This document shows, piece after piece, positions 5,441 through 6,915 of a stretch of DNA of 6,915 nucleotides. The stretch comes from Salinisphaera sp. UBA6602 (GTDB taxonomy: Bacteria > Pseudomonadota > Gammaproteobacteria > Nevskiales > Salinisphaeraceae): assembly GCA_002433465.1 (NCBI GenBank), contig DJIE01000127.1, forward strand, positions 1-6,915, read 5' to 3'. The translations under genes and the position numbers were made by a program. Every line of letters begins with the position of its first letter. Positions within the stretch are counted from its first letter, which is position 1. A model generated the notes under the pieces. That model did no database searches. It saw only the letters and a program-made list of their open reading frames with translations, and was not told the DNA's origin.

Positions 5441-5814
5441 CATCGACACCCGCACGTAACGTACTCGGCGAGCCGCTGGCCGGCTGCTGTGACGCACCGA
5501 CCACCGGCTTCTATCGCGATGGCTACTGTCGCACCGGCCCTTCGGATATCGGCCGGCACGTGGTCTGTGCGGTTGTCAGCGACGAATTTCTCGAATTCTC
5601 TGCCCGCCGCGGCAACGACCTGTCCACGCCGCGACCCGAATTCGACTTCCCCGGGCTCAAGGCCGGCGATCGCTGGTGCCTGTGCGCCGCCCGCTGGGCA
5701 CAGGCCCTCGAAGCCGGGGTGGCACCCCGGGTGGCGCTGACCGCGACCGATGAAGCCGCGCTTGAGATCGTCGAGCTGTCTGCGCTCAAGGCGCATGCCA
5801 TCGATCTGTCTTGA
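5437..5814 (+). CDS. DUF2237-family cysteine-rich protein
   Basis: The product is 125 residues. Its ATG overlaps the upstream stop in ATGA (5437-5440). No good ribosome binding site precedes it, so translation probably depends on reinitiation after DUF4174. The family pattern is nearly complete: NVLGEPLAGC (8-17), TTGFYRDGYC (22-31), SDIGRHVVCAVVSDEFLEFS (36-55), RGNDLSTPRPEFDFPGL (58-74), GDRWCLCAARW (77-87), then ALEIVELSALKAHA (108-121). Cysteines 17, 18, 31, 44, 81 and 83 and His41 are candidates for metal or redox roles, but no function is established for DUF2237. There is no signal peptide, so it should be cytoplasmic, unlike its DUF4174 partner. It ends the overlapping cluster. Downstream there is a GC-rich hairpin without a T-tract, so read-through toward the acyltransferase is possible. 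Confidence 0.92.
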   Translation: MTSTPARNVLGEPLAGCCDAPTTGFYRDGYCRTGPSDIGRHVVCAVVSDEFLEFSARRGNDLSTPRPEFDFPGLKAGDRWCLCAARWAQALEAGVAPRVALTATDEAALEIVELSALKAHAIDLS

Positions 5815-5920
5815 ACCGCGTCCTCCGGTGCATTCGCGGCGGTCAGGCCTATGCGCCGCCATGGTGCAAGCGCTAGTCTCGTGCTTTGGGCGTGCCGACC
5901 CGGCGAACGCCTGACCATCC

Positions 5921-5924
5921 GGAG
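5921..5924 (+). promoter_or_regulatory. Ribosome binding site for the wax ester synthase
   Basis: GGAG is 6 bases before ATG 5931. The translation from this ATG begins with a typical family N-terminus, so the start is well supported. No clear -35/-10 pair was found in the 116-base gap from 5815. Confidence 0.65.
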
Positions 5925-5930
5925 CCCCTC

Positions 5931-6915
5931 ATGCAGCTGCTCAATCCTGTCGACCAGATATTCCTGCATCTGGAGGGACGACATCAGCCCATGCACGTGG
6001 GCGGCCTGCAGCTGTTTTCCATCCCCGAGGATGCCGGGCCGGACTATGTGCGCGAGGTGGTCACCAAGGCACGCAGCTTCACCGACGTACAGGTACCCTT
6101 CAATCGACGTCTGAAGTATCGGTTCGGCCAGCCGTTCTGGGTCGCCGACGACAGCTTCGATATGGAATACCACGTGCGCCACCTCGCCCTGCCCGCTCCG
6201 GGGGCGATCCGCGACCTGCTGGCCCTGGTCTCGATGCTGCACGGTGCCCTGCTCGATCGCTCCCGGCCGATGTGGGAGACCTACTTCATCGAAGGCGTGA
6301 CCGACAATCGATTCGCCGTTTATACCAAGTTTCACCATTCGCTCATGGACGGCATCAGCGCCATGCGCGTGATGCGACGTTCGCTCAACGATCAGCCGTC
6401 GCCGGGCGGGCTGTGCGTGCCCTGGCAGTTGCCCGAAAGCGACGACGAGCGGTCACGGCGCAACCGGCCGTCGCCCTGGCAGGGTACGTGGAAGGCGGCA
6501 GCCGCCACGGCTCGCCAGATGGCAGCCATGCCGCGGGTCGGCCAGCAGGTATTCTCGGCCTGGCAACAGGCCCGTGAAGAGCCCGATTTCACCGCCTTCA
6601 AGCAGGCGCCGACCTGCATGCTCAACCGGCGGATCAGCGGCTCGCGACGCTTCGCGGCCCAGTCATATTCGCTGAGCCGGATCAAAAAGCTTGCCAAGCA
6701 CTACGACGCCACGGTCAACGATATCGTGCTGGCCATGTGTGCCAGCGCGCTGCGTGCGTATCTGCTCTCCCGCGACGCCCTGCCCGACGAGCCGCTGGTC
6801 GCCATGCTGCCGGTATCGCTGCATACCGCCGACAGCGGCACCGGCAACAAGGTGGCGATGATCTTTGCCAGCCTGGCCACCGACGTGGTCGACCCGGTGG
6901 AACGGCTCGCCGCCA
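5931..6915 (+). CDS. Wax ester synthase/acyl-CoA:diacylglycerol acyltransferase (WS/DGAT), partial at 3' end
   Basis: Only the first 328 residues are present; the frame is open to the edge, and family members are usually about 450-500 residues. The enzyme esterifies fatty alcohols or diacylglycerol with acyl-CoA, making storage wax esters or triacylglycerol. LNPVDQIFLHLEGRHQPMHVGGLQLF (around 4-29) is the usual N-terminus; its PMHVGGL part is the P-x-x-x-G-x-L motif. RSRPMWETYFIEG (110-122) corresponds to the PLW motif. KFHHSLMDG (133-141) contains the catalytic HHxxxDG, with His136 as probable general base. LNRRISGSRRFA (231-242) and NDIVLAMCASALRAYL (263-278) are conserved family segments. 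The style is closest, from memory, to Marinobacter and Alcanivorax WS enzymes. Wax ester versus triacylglycerol preference cannot be read from sequence. A basic Trp/Gln/Arg-rich stretch near 165-215 links the two halves. Confidence 0.95.
   Translation, partial: MQLLNPVDQIFLHLEGRHQPMHVGGLQLFSIPEDAGPDYVREVVTKARSFTDVQVPFNRRLKYRFGQPFWVADDSFDMEYHVRHLALPAPGAIRDLLALVSMLHGALLDRSRPMWETYFIEGVTDNRFAVYTKFHHSLMDGISAMRVMRRSLNDQPSPGGLCVPWQLPESDDERSRRNRPSPWQGTWKAAAATARQMAAMPRVGQQVFSAWQQAREEPDFTAFKQAPTCMLNRRISGSRRFAAQSYSLSRIKKLAKHYDATVNDIVLAMCASALRAYLLSRDALPDEPLVAMLPVSLHTADSGTGNKVAMIFASLATDVVDPVERLAA

Noticed and set aside
5836..5859. GC-rich hairpin (GCGGCG/CGCCGC) after the DUF2237 gene as a terminator
   Set aside because: The stem is 6 bp with a 12-base loop and no T-tract follows, so it does not meet the pattern of a Rho-independent terminator.
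5523..6338. Minus-strand open frame (271 codons) opposite DUF2237 and WS/DGAT
   Set aside because: It spans two genes with strong family motifs and a gap on the other strand, and its translation shows no recognisable domain.
1..6915. CRISPR arrays, insertion sequences, attachment sites, tRNA or rRNA genes
   Set aside because: No regular direct repeats, transposase-like proteins, terminal inverted repeats or recognisable RNA gene structures were seen; genes are packed with short gaps.

Overview
The window looks like chromosome from a GC-rich, probably marine or halophilic gammaproteobacterium. The evidence is the base composition, the acidic exported proteins, and a wax ester synthase/DGAT resembling those of Marinobacter and Alcanivorax. 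A Salinisphaera-like host is my guess, not something the sequence proves. No mobile element, CRISPR array, tRNA or rRNA is visible. Gene density is high and strands alternate frequently.

Left part (1-1651): a haloalkane dehalogenase-like alpha/beta hydrolase leaves the window on the minus strand, with only its N-terminus present. Divergent from it are two plus-strand lipoproteins. The first is a small one with a DUF3015-like C-terminal part and a TTG start. The second is a Cu/Zn superoxide dismutase (SodC family) lipoprotein, closed by a strong hairpin terminator. The copper ligands, disulfide and active-site arginine of the SOD are intact, but two zinc-ligand histidines are replaced, which is the most interesting observation here.

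Middle (1664-4178): a minus-strand NYN-domain RNase-like protein with a C-terminal LOTUS/OST-HTH-like region converges on the SOD gene. A divergent plus-strand DUF2147 periplasmic protein follows, with its own terminator. Next come two minus-strand genes in tandem: a DUF4442 hotdog thioesterase upstream of an exported (Tat-like signal) methionine-R-sulfoxide reductase B.

Right part (4222-6915): a plus-strand, overlapping three-gene cluster of a PhyH-type Fe(II)/2-oxoglutarate dioxygenase, an exported DUF4174 protein and a cysteine-rich DUF2237 protein. Overlaps of 11 and 4 bases suggest translational coupling. After a 116-base gap comes a wax ester synthase/diacylglycerol acyltransferase that runs off the right edge.

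Themes: envelope protection against oxidants (SodC plus exported MsrB) and lipid/acyl metabolism (hotdog thioesterase, PhyH dioxygenase, WS/DGAT). The dioxygenase-DUF4174-DUF2237 cluster is the best candidate for an uncharacterised functional unit. None of the genes looks broken.
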